Of a DNA stretch of 64,000 nt, positions 37,279 to 53,276 are shown one piece after another. The notes under the pieces were generated by a model. That model had not been told where the DNA came from. It did no database searches and worked only from the letters and a program-made list of their open reading frames with translations. A program made the position numbers and the translations under genes. The DNA comes from JADJXM01 sp937967285 (GTDB taxonomy: Bacteria; Acidobacteriota; Blastocatellia; RBC074): positions 62,001 to 126,000 of the forward strand of contig JBFWQI010000015.1 of NCBI GenBank assembly GCA_050249535.1, read 5' to 3'. Numbering within the stretch: position 1 is the first letter of the stretch; every line of letters begins with the position of its first letter.

Positions 37279-37428
37279 TTTTCGGCTTCACTCCTCCTCT
37301 TGCCCGAACCCTGCTCATTCGTGAAATCATCGCCTCAGGTTGCCATCAGGCGCCTTTGATGATTTCATGACTTCAAACGTTGGTGGACATTGTAATTAAA
37401 ATTTCCGGTTTTGGATATATAGCACGAT

Positions 37429-37740
37429 ATGCAGGAACATTCATCGACCGAGGCATTTCCTGAAAGCCTTGAACTGACCGACGACGGATCCGTGCTGCAG
37501 ATAGCCTGGGACGACGGCCATCTGAGTCGTATCCGCCTGGAAGAGATGCGCGCGGCGTGTCCGTGCGCAATGTGCCAGGGGCACCATCCGTCGCAGAGTC
37601 TCAATCTAAAATCCGACCAGTTCCCCGGCATCCGCATCACGGATCTGGCGCCGGTCGGTCGCTATGCCTATCACATAGTCTGGAGCGACGCCCACGACAC
37701 GGGAATTTACACGCTCAAGATGCTCAGGGAGATGGGATAA
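37429..37740 (+). CDS. DUF971-domain protein
   Basis: A 103-residue stand-alone DUF971 (gamma-butyrobetaine hydroxylase N-terminal-like) domain. The marks are LQIAWDDGHLSRIRLEEMRA, the cysteine motif CPCAMCQGH and the end HDTGIYTLKMLREMG. In other bacteria this domain occurs alone or fused to Mrp/ApbC-type Fe-S proteins; the cysteines may bind zinc or iron. The stop TAA is followed directly by a GGAAACT-type repeat and the 292-nt element. Confidence 0.87.
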   Translation: MQEHSSTEAFPESLELTDDGSVLQIAWDDGHLSRIRLEEMRAACPCAMCQGHHPSQSLNLKSDQFPGIRITDLAPVGRYAYHIVWSDAHDTGIYTLKMLREMG

Positions 37741-37759
37741 AAGTTTCCAGTTTCCGGTT
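37741..37759. repeat. Short GGAAACT-type heptamer repeat (left flank)
   Basis: AAGTTTCCAGTTTCCGGTT is the left flank of the 292-nt element. The right flank (38052-38073) and 38144-38166 carry the same 7-nt period. Confidence 0.65.
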
Positions 37760-38051
37760 GTAACTGCTCAGCCCCCCATTGGGAGTTCAAGCCCGCGGAG
37801 CGGGCGACAGATTGTAGCCCCGGGTGCAGCGAGGCCGCAGGCCGAGCGAAACCCGGGGAAATAGAGGAATAATCCATTTAAGCCGCGTGAGCGGCGACAG
37901 ATGATGCGATGACGAATTAATTCCATTTTCTATCGCCCACTCCGTGGGCTTGAATAATAAATAAACGACCGTCCCGGGGTTTCGCTCGGCCTGCGGCCTC
38001 GCTTCGCCCCGGGCTAAATTCTTACGCCCGCTTCGCGGGCTGAGCAGTTAC
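37760..38051. mobile_element. 292-nt MITE-like element with perfect 15-bp terminal inverted repeats
   Basis: GTAACTGCTCAGCCC (37760-37774) is mirrored exactly by GGGCTGAGCAGTTAC (38037-38051). Inside, a second pair CCCGGGTGCAGCGAGGCCGC and CTCGGCCTGCGGCCTCGCTT (on the other side) forms long nested stems. No protein is encoded. TTCCGG occurs next to both ends and may be a target duplication, although it is offset by two bases on the left. A single terminus copy lies at 7102-7116. This fills most of a 449-nt gap without genes. Confidence 0.7.
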
Positions 38052-38166
38052 TTCCGGCTTCCAGTTTCCAGTGAGGTTCGATTAATTAAGACCCGCAAGA
38101 TTGCGGATATAACGGATTTCATGATCCACACTATCATTACTGGAAACTGGAAACTGGAAACCGGAA
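38052..38166. repeat. GGAAACT-type heptamer repeats, inverted pair
   Basis: TTCCGGCTTCCAGTTTCCAG (from 38052) and ACTGGAAACTGGAAACTGGA (from 38143) are inverted copies with a 7-nt period and an AT-rich spacer between them. They precede the amidohydrolase gene. Confidence 0.8.
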
Positions 38167-38189
38167 CCTGAGAACGGTGGACACGACTT

Positions 38190-39378
38190 ATGAAACGACT
38201 GAATAGACGCGAATGGCTGGCGGTCGCGTCGCTGGCCGCCCTGGGAGCGACTTCGCTCACCTCGTGCAGCAGCAACCGCGCGGCGGAACAGGCGCCATCG
38301 AGCGATGCTCCGCTGGCGCTCAAGGACTACGAACCGCGGAGCATGCTCCACGTGACGGAGACGAAGGTCGAGCGGGCGAAATTCCCTGTTATCGACTTTC
38401 ACACGCATCTCTCGACGACCGACCGGAACGCGAAACCCGAAAAGGCGAGGTTCCGCGCGAAGCCGGAGGACATCCTGCCGGCCATGGATCGCAAGAACGT
38501 GCAGATCATGGTCAACCTGACGGGAGGTTACGGCGCAGCGCTGGAGGAATCTCTCAACTACTGGCAGAAACCGCATCCCGAGAGATTCGTCGTCTTCACC
38601 GAACCGTGGTTCAACCGGATCGTCGAGCAGGGATATCCGAAATTCCAGGGTGAGCAGATCGAGAAGGCCTCCCGGATGGGCGCGAAAGGGCTGAAGGTCC
38701 TCAAAACGCTCGGGCTCTACCTGCGCGAGAACGTGACCGAAGGTCCGCTGGTCAAGGTAGACGACCCGCGCTTCGATCAGATGTGGGAGGCCGCCGGGGC
38801 GATGAAGATGCCCGTCGCCATCCACACTTCGGATCCCGAAGCATTCTTCCTGCCGACCGACAGGTACAACGAGCGATACGAGGAACTGAGCGCGCATCCC
38901 GACTGGTCATTCAACGGCAGGGATTTTCCGAGCAACCGCGAACTTCACGAGGCCCGCAACCGCGTGGTTGCTCGGCATCCGAAGACGCAGTTCGTCGTCC
39001 TTCATGTCGGAGACTCCGAGGATCTGAAATGGGTCAGCGAATGGCTCGACAAGTACCCGAACATGCACGTCGAGATCGGCGCGCGGATCGGCGAACTCGG
39101 CCGCCAGCCGCGAACGGCCCGCAAATTCTTCGATAAATATCAGGACCGCATCCTCTTCGGCACCGACGCCGTCCCGCAGGGCACCGAAACACCGCAGCAG
39201 ATCTTCGGCGAGAAACTCTACGAAATCTATTACCGCTTTCTCGAGACCGAGGATGAATACTTCGACTACGCGCCGGCCAGGATCCCGCCCCAGGGCCGAT
39301 GGAGGATCTACGGCCTCGGGCTGCCGGACTCCATCCTCAAAAAGGTCTATCACGATAACGCCGCGAGATTGCTTGGGC

Positions 39379-39383
<5 letters not shown>
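38190..39383 (+). CDS. Tat-exported lipoprotein, amidohydrolase-2 (ACMSD-like) family
   Basis: A 397-residue metal-dependent hydrolase of the amidohydrolase-2 family. The N-terminus has a twin-arginine motif (NRREWLAV) and a lipobox ending TSLTSC, so it is probably folded in the cytoplasm, exported by Tat and lipid-anchored. The metal site begins with VIDFHTHLS; further marks are KGLKVLKTLGLY, VAIHTSDPEAFF, VVLHVGDSED and the C-terminal FGTDAVPQGTE. The substrate is unknown; family members decarboxylate or hydrolyse aromatic acids. The TAG stop lies inside the GTAGGCG array. Confidence 0.88.
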
Positions 39384-39610
<227 letters not shown>

Positions 39611-39620
<10 letters not shown>

Positions 39621-40432
39621 TACCTCAGCAGCGTGCGATAACGGGCGAGCAGTTCCTCCAGAAATCCCTCGAAATTGAAATTTTCAGGCTGGTAATGAGG
39701 CTTGATCTTTTCGATCAGCGGAGCGGCGATGCGCCAGGCGAGCCACATCCGGGGCTGTTCGGGAATGTCGTAGCGGCGGCGGAGGAACATTTCGACGGCG
39801 AGTATCTCCGATGACGAGATGACGCCGACGTCTCCCTTGAATTCCACCGCCGGAGCGATCCTGCGGAGAGCGGAATCGATGATCTCGTGTTCGAAGACCT
39901 CCTCGAAGGCGGGCGCCTCGGACTCCCTCTCCTTGATGACGACGGTATTGGCGATGTAATCGCCGATCCGTTTGGCGCGAGCGCTGGTGAAGGCCGAGAT
40001 GAGTCCGACCGAGTAGAACGGGAGCGGCATGATATCGGCCGAGCGCATCAGGTTGCGCGCGAAGGATGAGAAGAAGGTGACGGGGCGGCCGTCATCCTGG
40101 ATGACTCTCAGCTTCATCCATCTCTTGCCGGGAGTCTGACCGTTCCAGAATGTTTCGAAGAGGATGAAATAGCCGAAGAGGATGACGAAGGTGATCAGCG
40201 TGCCGACGGCCAGGACCCAGACGCTTGAATCTCCGTTTCCGCCGAAGATGCGGCTGCTCGTCTGCCTGACGTCCTCGCTCAATCGCCAGGCGATCCACGA
40301 AGTCAGCATCAGAGCGACCAGCTGTATTGAATGATCGATCGCGCAGGCCAGAAAGCGGTTGCCGACTGTCGCCAGGGCGAAATGCAGTTCGACGTGCTCA
40401 GGGGTTTCGACGATCAGGGTCTCATCGGCCAT
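39611..40432 (-). CDS. RDD-family membrane protein
   Basis: A 273-residue membrane protein. The RDD region covers about residues 20-165: NRFLACAIDHSIQLVALMLT, a TM hairpin (WVLAVGTLITFVILFGYFIL), then WNGQTPGKRWMKLRVI and FARNLMRSADIMPLP, ending in RAKRIGDYIANTVVIKE. A cytoplasmic C-terminal domain of about 100 residues follows. RDD proteins are thought to be transporters or ion-handling proteins, but the function is open. It is the last gene of the sigma/DUF4252/VWA locus, 42 nt after the third DUF4252 gene. The C-terminal Gln and stop are encoded by repeat sequence. Confidence 0.86.
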
Positions 40433-40474
40433 ATCGCCATTTTAAGGCCGGAGACCGCGATCGTGGTAACGAAA

Positions 40475-41047
<573 letters not shown>

Positions 41048-41105
41048 GACAACTCCATTCATTGCGTCAGTCTCGGCATTAAATTATTGCTCATATGCCG
41101 GAGGT

Positions 41106-41663
41106 TTATTTCCAGCGCGATCTGCCGCGCTTGTTGAGCCATCGCTCCCAGTTCTGATCCAGGCTGGCCAGGCCCTTGAGCCCCTCCTCGGAGCTGAATT
41201 GAATGATATCGATATCCCCCACCAGATTGGCCACATAAATCTCCGTCGGACTTACAGAGAGCAGTGTCAGCGCGACAGTGATGCCGTTGCGCTGGACGAG
41301 GTAGATCTCGAGGCTCTCCCGGCCCTTCTGCCTGATGGTCGCGACGCGCTCCCAGGCGGGCTGCGAAAGCTGGGAGCGAAGTTCGTCCAGATCGTTGTCG
41401 CCGAACCTGCCCGGTCCCGCGAATCTGAATCCCTTGGCGGTCACGGCGCGCAACCGGCCGAGGGCCGCACTGAAAGCTGCGGCGTCCCTGCCTCCTGCCG
41501 GACGGGATGACGAGAGCGCGCGGAGGACATCGGAATCGAACCTCACGTCGAAGCTCTCGGTCGCGTCGTTATAGAAACGGTTGAGGTGGTTCAGGCTCAG
41601 ATGCCCGTCCTGCGCTGCAACCGGCGCCGCCAGAAGGACTATTAAAATCAAGATAGATCTCAT
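41106..41663 (-). CDS. Exported DUF4252-like protein (copy 2, divergent)
   Basis: A 185-residue exported protein (signal peptide SILILIVLLAAPVAAQ). It keeps the DUF4252 layout but is more diverged: LNRFYNDATESFDVRFDSDV, KGFRFAGPGRFGDND, SQPAWERVATIRQKGRE and IYVANLVGDIDI. It has a longer basic C-terminus. ATG 41663 is chosen because AGGGAGAAG precedes it; ATG 41681 would overlap the stop of the VWA gene (ATGA). Either way translation is probably coupled to the VWA gene. Confidence 0.8.
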   Translation of the reverse strand: MRSILILIVLLAAPVAAQDGHLSLNHLNRFYNDATESFDVRFDSDVLRALSSSRPAGGRDAAAFSAALGRLRAVTAKGFRFAGPGRFGDNDLDELRSQLSQPAWERVATIRQKGRESLEIYLVQRNGITVALTLLSVSPTEIYVANLVGDIDIIQFSSEEGLKGLASLDQNWERWLNKRGRSRWK

Positions 41664-41677
41664 CGCTCTTCTCCCTC

Positions 41678-43339
41678 TCATCTGTCGAAGTATCCCTTGC
41701 GCGTGCGCGCGACCGCCCCGTCGCGGCCGATCCTGACCGCTATCTTCCTGAACTCGCCGTTGTGTTTCAGCCTGTCGGGCGAGTAGGCGAGGCTGTAGAG
41801 CGTATGGACCTCATTTGCCACCCGCCGATAGGCATCGTCCAGGTCCTCCTGGAGGCGCGTGTTGATGACCTCGCCTCCGGTCTGTTCGGCCAGCAGTTCG
41901 AGCTGCTCACGGGCGGCCTTCTGCTGGCTGCGGGGTCCTACATTGAGCGACCCGCCAAAGAGCGCTCCCAGTTTGTTGTAGTGGTTGCTCGCGCTGAAAT
42001 AGATCGGGTAGATGGTCACATCCTCCTCAGACGCGCGATCGAGCAGGTCCTCGAAGGAATGGGACGTCTCCTCAGTGCCGAGCAGGGATTCGTCCTCGCC
42101 GTCCGTCAGAACGACGATTGCCTTGCGCGCATCGGGGATGCGGTCGAGGTTGTCGAGCGCTTCCCACATCGAGTCGTAAAATGCCGTCCCGCCCGAAATC
42201 TTTTTGATCTTCTCGACCGATTTTTTGAGCACCTGCTTGTCGCTCGTGAAATCCTGCAGCGTCCTGTACTTGCGAGTGAAAGCCACCAGCGCGATCCTGT
42301 CCTGCGCCGGCAGGGCGTCGATGAACTTGCGGGCGGCATCGATCATCCTGTCGCGGCTCTTCTTCGTGCTTCCGCTCAGATCCAGCATGAGGATCAGATT
42401 GACCGGAGCGTTGACCGGCCTGAAATGGGTCAGCTCCTGGCGGACGCCGTCCTCATAGATTGCGAAATCATCCTGATTGAGCGACTTCAGCGGCTGTCCA
42501 GCCTTGTCGACCGCCTTGACGTTGAGGTTGACCAACCGCGTCTCGATGCGGATGGAATCTCCCGACGGGGCGGCAGCCGGCCGCGGAGCATCAGCGGGAA
42601 CATCCGCGGTCACCTCGGGCATCGCCCGATCGTCTCCGGTTACGAGCGCCGGACGCCGGGCGGGCGTCCCGCCGGAAACAGACTTCTCAGTCCCGGCCGT
42701 ATCGATCGAATCAACGTCGCCGGCCCTCGGCGAAGCGGGAGTCGAACTCCGCTGCGGTCGGGTGACGCCGCTGTTACCGGCGATATCAGTGCTGCTTCCC
42801 CCGCCCCGGATCGTGTTCCCGATCGAGATCCCCATGACCTTCGGGTTCTCCATGAAGCGCGCCGCCGCTTCGGGATTGCATTTGACCTCGAGAACAACCG
42901 CCTCGCGCTCCTCGAACGTGACGATCGCAAACTGCACGTCCTTGCCCGAATTTCTGGCATAGATGTGAGTCTGCATGTTCCCTTCGCGCCGTGAATTGAC
43001 GCGGACCAGCGGCTGCCATCCCTTGCGGTATGCCCCGCGCATGAAGGCGCTGAATGAATCGTTGCCCGAGGTGAAATCGGCATCCTCGAACACCGCCAGC
43101 TTGAATCCCTTGACGCCCGCCGGCCTGATCAGCTTGAAGGCGAAGTTGGCCAGCCCGAGCATCGGTATCCGCGTCTTGCGGACGCCGTACCGGGACTCGA
43201 TGTACCTGACCACGTCCTTGAACTCCTTGCCCTTCGGCTGGAGCTGCTGCGCCGGAACCGACGTCGAACCGCCCGCGACTATCGCCGCCAGCAGCGCCGG
43301 AATCATCAGCATCCGAATCGTTCGTTTCAGCACGGTCAT
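41678..43339 (-). CDS. Exported VWFA-domain protein of the acidobacterial type with DUF4252-like N-terminus
   Basis: A 553-residue exported protein. The C-terminal half (about 270-553) is a von Willebrand A domain of the VWFA-related acidobacterial kind: RLVNLNVKAVDKAGQPLKSL, FAIYEDGVRQELTHF, MIDAS motif LMLDLSGSTKKSRD, VVLTDGEDE and the ending LYSLAYSPDRL. The N-terminal part (about 35-175) resembles the neighbouring DUF4252 proteins, with GVKGFKLAVFED, KGWQPLVRVNSRREG and EAVVLEVKCNPEA. A low-complexity linker joins the two. VWA domains usually bind protein partners through a metal ion. It lies between DUF4252 genes under an ECF sigma factor. Confidence 0.87.
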   Translation of the reverse strand: MTVLKRTIRMLMIPALLAAIVAGGSTSVPAQQLQPKGKEFKDVVRYIESRYGVRKTRIPMLGLANFAFKLIRPAGVKGFKLAVFEDADFTSGNDSFSAFMRGAYRKGWQPLVRVNSRREGNMQTHIYARNSGKDVQFAIVTFEEREAVVLEVKCNPEAAARFMENPKVMGISIGNTIRGGGSSTDIAGNSGVTRPQRSSTPASPRAGDVDSIDTAGTEKSVSGGTPARRPALVTGDDRAMPEVTADVPADAPRPAAAPSGDSIRIETRLVNLNVKAVDKAGQPLKSLNQDDFAIYEDGVRQELTHFRPVNAPVNLILMLDLSGSTKKSRDRMIDAARKFIDALPAQDRIALVAFTRKYRTLQDFTSDKQVLKKSVEKIKKISGGTAFYDSMWEALDNLDRIPDARKAIVVLTDGEDESLLGTEETSHSFEDLLDRASEEDVTIYPIYFSASNHYNKLGALFGGSLNVGPRSQQKAAREQLELLAEQTGGEVINTRLQEDLDDAYRRVANEVHTLYSLAYSPDRLKHNGEFRKIAVRIGRDGAVARTRKGYFDR

Positions 43340-43352
43340 ACTTCCCCCCTCC

Positions 43353-44012
<660 letters not shown>

Positions 44013-44023
44013 GGTTTCTCCTT

Positions 44024-45039
<1,016 letters not shown>

Positions 45040-45243
45040 ATTATCTCCCGCCTTCCCGGCGTCTCGCTCTTCTCTCTTTTCATTTGTCATTACGGTCTGT
45101 AAGTGACACAAGTGTGCAAAAAGTTGTCATCCCGGACCTTTTTTTCATCCGGCTCACCGACGAGCCGGGCGCGAACCCGATAAACGCAATAATCGCAACA
45201 CTTACAAGCTCAAGCCGTTTCCCCGGTCTCCGCCTGCCGATGC

Positions 45244-45273
45244 TTGACGCCGTCGTAAACCGTGTGCTAGGTT
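45244..45273 (+). promoter_or_regulatory. Possible sigma-70 promoter of the gcv operon
   Basis: TTGACG (45244-45249) lies 18 nt from TAGGTT (45268-45273), about 70 nt before the gcvT start. The -10 match is poor. No typical tandem glycine-riboswitch layout was recognised in the leader. Confidence 0.3.
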
Positions 45274-45343
45274 TCACATTCCGGACTCCCAACCCTGCAG
45301 AAAGAGTCTTCAGACCATACGAAGACGGCTCGAGGACCACGAA

Positions 45344-46450
45344 TTGTCGAATAATCAACTTAAAAAGACGGCACTCAACGATGCGCATCGGGCATATGGC
45401 GGTCGGATGATCGATTTCGGCGGATGGGACATGCCTGTCCAGTACAAGGCCGGGACGATCGAGGAGCACATGGCGGTGCGGACTGCGGCGGGCATCTTCG
45501 ATGTCAGCCACATGGGAGAGATCGTTATCGAGGGCGCCGGGGCGCTCGATCTGGTCCAGCATGTGACGTCGAATGACGCATCGAAGCTGGTCGACGGGCA
45601 GATTCAGTATTCCGGACTGACGACGCCGGCGGGAACCTTCGTCGACGACATACTGGTTCACCGGTTCGGGGCCGATCGTTACTTCCTGTGCGTCAATGCA
45701 TCGAATACTGACAAGGACTTCGAATGGATCCTGTCGCACGCCGGCGGATTCGATGCCGAGGTGAGGAACGTCAGCGCCGAGTACACTCAGCTGGCGATCC
45801 AGGGTCCCCGGGCGATCGAGATCATGCAGACGCTGACCGGGGTCGATCTCGGCTCGATCAAATATTACTGGTTCACCGAAGGGAAGATCGACGGAGTGCC
45901 GGCGATCATCGCCCGGACGGGATACACGGGAGAGGACGGGGTCGAGATCTATTTCGACCCGGCAGAGTCCGAGCGGATCTGGAAAAAGATACTCGACACA
46001 GGCGCCCCCGCCGGACTGATCCCCTGCGGACTGGCGGCGAGGAACACGCTGCGTCTCGAAGCGAAGATGGCGCTCTACGGAAACGACATCGACGATACGA
46101 CGACGGTGCTGGAAGCGGACCTCGGGTGGATCTTCAAGCCGGGCAAGGGAGACTTCATCGGCCGCGACGCACTGGTGGCCCAGAAGCAGAGCGGTCTGAC
46201 GCGTAAACTGGTCGGCTTCGAGGTCACCGACAAGGGGATCGCCCGCGATCACAATCCCGTCTATATTGATGGAGAAGAATCCGGAATGGTGACCTCGGGC
46301 AGTCCGGCACCGTTCCTGAAGAAGAACATCGGCCTCGCATATCTGCCGATCGACAGGACATCGATCGGCTCGAGGTTCGAGATTGACGTCAGAGGCAGAA
46401 GGCTGGCGGCGGAAGTCGTGCCGACGCCGTTCTACAAACGCGAACGATAG
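45344..46450 (+). CDS. gcvT: Glycine cleavage system T protein (aminomethyltransferase)
   Basis: GcvT takes the aminomethyl group from lipoyl-GcvH and passes it to tetrahydrofolate, releasing ammonia. The 368-residue protein has YGGRMIDFGGWDMPVQY, VSHMGEI, QLAIQGPRA, ARTGYTGEDGVEIYFDP and LRLEAKMALYGNDID, all usual for the family. TTG 45344 is chosen because GAGGA lies 7 nt upstream and the family N-terminus begins here (NNQLKKTALNDAH). It leads the operon gcvT-gcvH-gcvPA-gcvPB, which makes methylene-THF from glycine. Confidence 0.96.
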   Translation: MSNNQLKKTALNDAHRAYGGRMIDFGGWDMPVQYKAGTIEEHMAVRTAAGIFDVSHMGEIVIEGAGALDLVQHVTSNDASKLVDGQIQYSGLTTPAGTFVDDILVHRFGADRYFLCVNASNTDKDFEWILSHAGGFDAEVRNVSAEYTQLAIQGPRAIEIMQTLTGVDLGSIKYYWFTEGKIDGVPAIIARTGYTGEDGVEIYFDPAESERIWKKILDTGAPAGLIPCGLAARNTLRLEAKMALYGNDIDDTTTVLEADLGWIFKPGKGDFIGRDALVAQKQSGLTRKLVGFEVTDKGIARDHNPVYIDGEESGMVTSGSPAPFLKKNIGLAYLPIDRTSIGSRFEIDVRGRRLAAEVVPTPFYKRER

Positions 46451-46504
46451 TCCAGGTCCCGGAGATCTATACGGCACCGATACAGGACAGACCGAACCAC
46501 CTCG

Positions 46505-46549
<45 letters not shown>

Positions 46550-46573
46550 TTATCATCAAAAAGAGAGGAAGCA

Positions 46574-46969
46574 ATGGCAGCATATCCTGACGAACTGCAT
46601 TACACGAAGGACCATGAATGGATCCGTGTCGAGGGCGACACCGGCACGGTTGGAATCACCAGTTTCGCGCAGGAGCAGCTGGGCGACGTGGTGCATGTTC
46701 AGCTCCCGCGGGTGGGCGAGAAGTTTTCGGCCCACGACACCTTCGGCGAGGTCGAATCGGTCAAGACCTTCAGCGAACTCTTCCTTCCCGTCTCGGGAGA
46801 GATCGTAGAGATCAATGAAGGCCTCGAGGACACTCCCGAACTGGTCAACAACTCGCCTTACGGTGACGGATGGATGGTCAAGGTCAGGCTGAGCGACAAG
46901 GGTGAGATCGACGGACTGCTCTCCGCGAGCGAATACGAGGACTTCGTCGAATCTCAGAAGGAAGAATAA
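46574..46969 (+). CDS. gcvH: Glycine cleavage system H protein
   Basis: GcvH is the lipoyl carrier that shuttles the aminomethyl intermediate among the P, T and L proteins. The 131-residue protein has the start YPDELHYTKDHEWIRVEGDT and the lipoylated lysine K64 in FGEVESVKTFSEL, with the usual LPVSGEIVEINEGL after it. AGAGGAAGC lies before the ATG. It is 123 nt after gcvT and 63 nt before gcvPA, with a hairpin in the second gap. The L protein (dihydrolipoyl dehydrogenase) is not in this window. Confidence 0.97.
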   Translation: MAAYPDELHYTKDHEWIRVEGDTGTVGITSFAQEQLGDVVHVQLPRVGEKFSAHDTFGEVESVKTFSELFLPVSGEIVEINEGLEDTPELVNNSPYGDGWMVKVRLSDKGEIDGLLSASEYEDFVESQKEE

Positions 46970-46972
46970 CCC

Positions 46973-47008
46973 GCGGTCCGGCAAGCCCCGGCAAGAGATT
47001 CGGACCGC
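46973..47008 (+). other. Intercistronic hairpin between gcvH and gcvPA
   Basis: GCGGTCCG (46973-46980) pairs with CGGACCGC (47001-47008) around a 20-nt loop. There is no T-tract. It may tune relative expression or mRNA stability within the operon. Confidence 0.5.
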
Positions 47009-47032
47009 ATTAAACGAAATTGAGAAGAACCG

Positions 47033-48412
<1,380 letters not shown>

Positions 48413-48451
48413 GGGAGCGATAGCGACCGGACTACACGAGGTATCAACACA

Positions 48452-49954
<1,503 letters not shown>

Positions 49955-49992
49955 GCTGAACTATCCGGTTTCCGGAAACCTGGAATAATCAC

Positions 49993-50035
49993 AAAGCACG
50001 GAGAGAGACCCCGTTTCTCTCCGTGCTTTCTTGAT
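49993..50035 (+). terminator. Terminator of the gcv operon
   Basis: A 14-bp stem AAAGCACGGAGAGA (49993-50006) with TCTCTCCGTGCTTT (50016-50029), followed by a weak T-rich CTTGATTTA. It lies 39 nt after gcvPB. Confidence 0.75.
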
Positions 50036-50176
50036 TTACGGGGGATACTGTTCCGGGAGAAATCCGTCTTCTTGCGCAGTTTCCGGCCGGAAGTTAGAAT
50101 CAGATTCAGTCGTAATGCAGATTTGGAGTTATTGAAATATCGGCGTGAAGCCGACTTGAAGATCGAGCTATTCAGG

Positions 50177-50638
50177 ATGGCCATAACGAATCCCATGCAT
50201 CCATTATCGAAAGAAGTCGCTGAACAGTTACGCGAGCAGATGAGAAGAATGCTCGTCAGGCTGGACGAATTACGGGCGCTGGCTCCGAGCCCGAGCTCCT
50301 GGGTACCGCCGGTAGATATCTGCGAGATGGAGGAAGCGATCAGGGTTCGCGTCGAGCTGCCCGGAGTCACTGCCGATCAGATCAGGGTCACGCTGCGCGA
50401 CAATCAGCTCAAGCTCGAAGGGCGCAAGGTGCGGGATCACGTGTCCGGCGAAGCCGACAGACCGGTGAGGTTCCTCTGCCTCGAACGGAGTTACGGATCA
50501 TTCTCGTTCAGCATCTCGCTTCGCTGGCCGGTCGACGTGAACAGTTGTAAAACCTCGATGTCCGGCGGCGTCCTTGAGATCACGCTTCCCAAGGCGCGCA
50601 ACTGCGGACGCGAGATCGAAATACCCATCGTCGAATGA
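50177..50638 (+). CDS. Small heat shock protein (Hsp20/alpha-crystallin)
   Basis: An ATP-independent holdase chaperone of 153 residues. The alpha-crystallin domain spans about residues 42-150: WVPPVDICEMEEAIRVRVEL, PGVTADQIRVTLRDNQLKLE, RSYGSFSFSISLRWPVDV and the ending GGVLEITLPKA. A helical N-terminus (KEVAEQLREQMRRMLVRLDE) precedes it. ATG 50177 is chosen over the TTG at 50072, which would add 35 residues unlike the family; no clear ribosome binding site decides this. It lies 61 nt upstream of lon, so both stress proteins may be co-expressed. Confidence 0.9.
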   Translation: MAITNPMHPLSKEVAEQLREQMRRMLVRLDELRALAPSPSSWVPPVDICEMEEAIRVRVELPGVTADQIRVTLRDNQLKLEGRKVRDHVSGEADRPVRFLCLERSYGSFSFSISLRWPVDVNSCKTSMSGGVLEITLPKARNCGREIEIPIVE

Positions 50639-50699
50639 CCATCAAGGGCTCATTCGCTATTAATTAATAAGATAACGCCTTAAAAATATACGGATCGAT

Positions 50700-53195
<2,496 letters not shown>

Positions 53196-53220
53196 TTGGC
53201 GGACAAAACAGACGGCATAT

Positions 53221-53241
53221 GCGCCGGCCCCGGGCCGGCGC
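53221..53241. other. GC-rich palindrome between lon and the quinoprotein gene
   Basis: GCGCCGGCCC and GGGCCGGCGC are separated by a single C. No T-tract follows; it may be a transcript hairpin. Confidence 0.4.
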
Positions 53242-53276
53242 CCTCGGGCATCTTGATCGCCCGGAGAGATGATCAC

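Noticed and set aside
37741..38189. Possible small RNA gene or tRNA in the 449-nt gap
   Set aside because: The structure is explained by inverted repeats of the MITE-like element; no cloverleaf or conserved RNA motif was seen.
45112..45343. Possible glycine riboswitch before gcvT
   Set aside because: I could not see the tandem aptamer layout or its conserved core; only a weak promoter-like pair was found.
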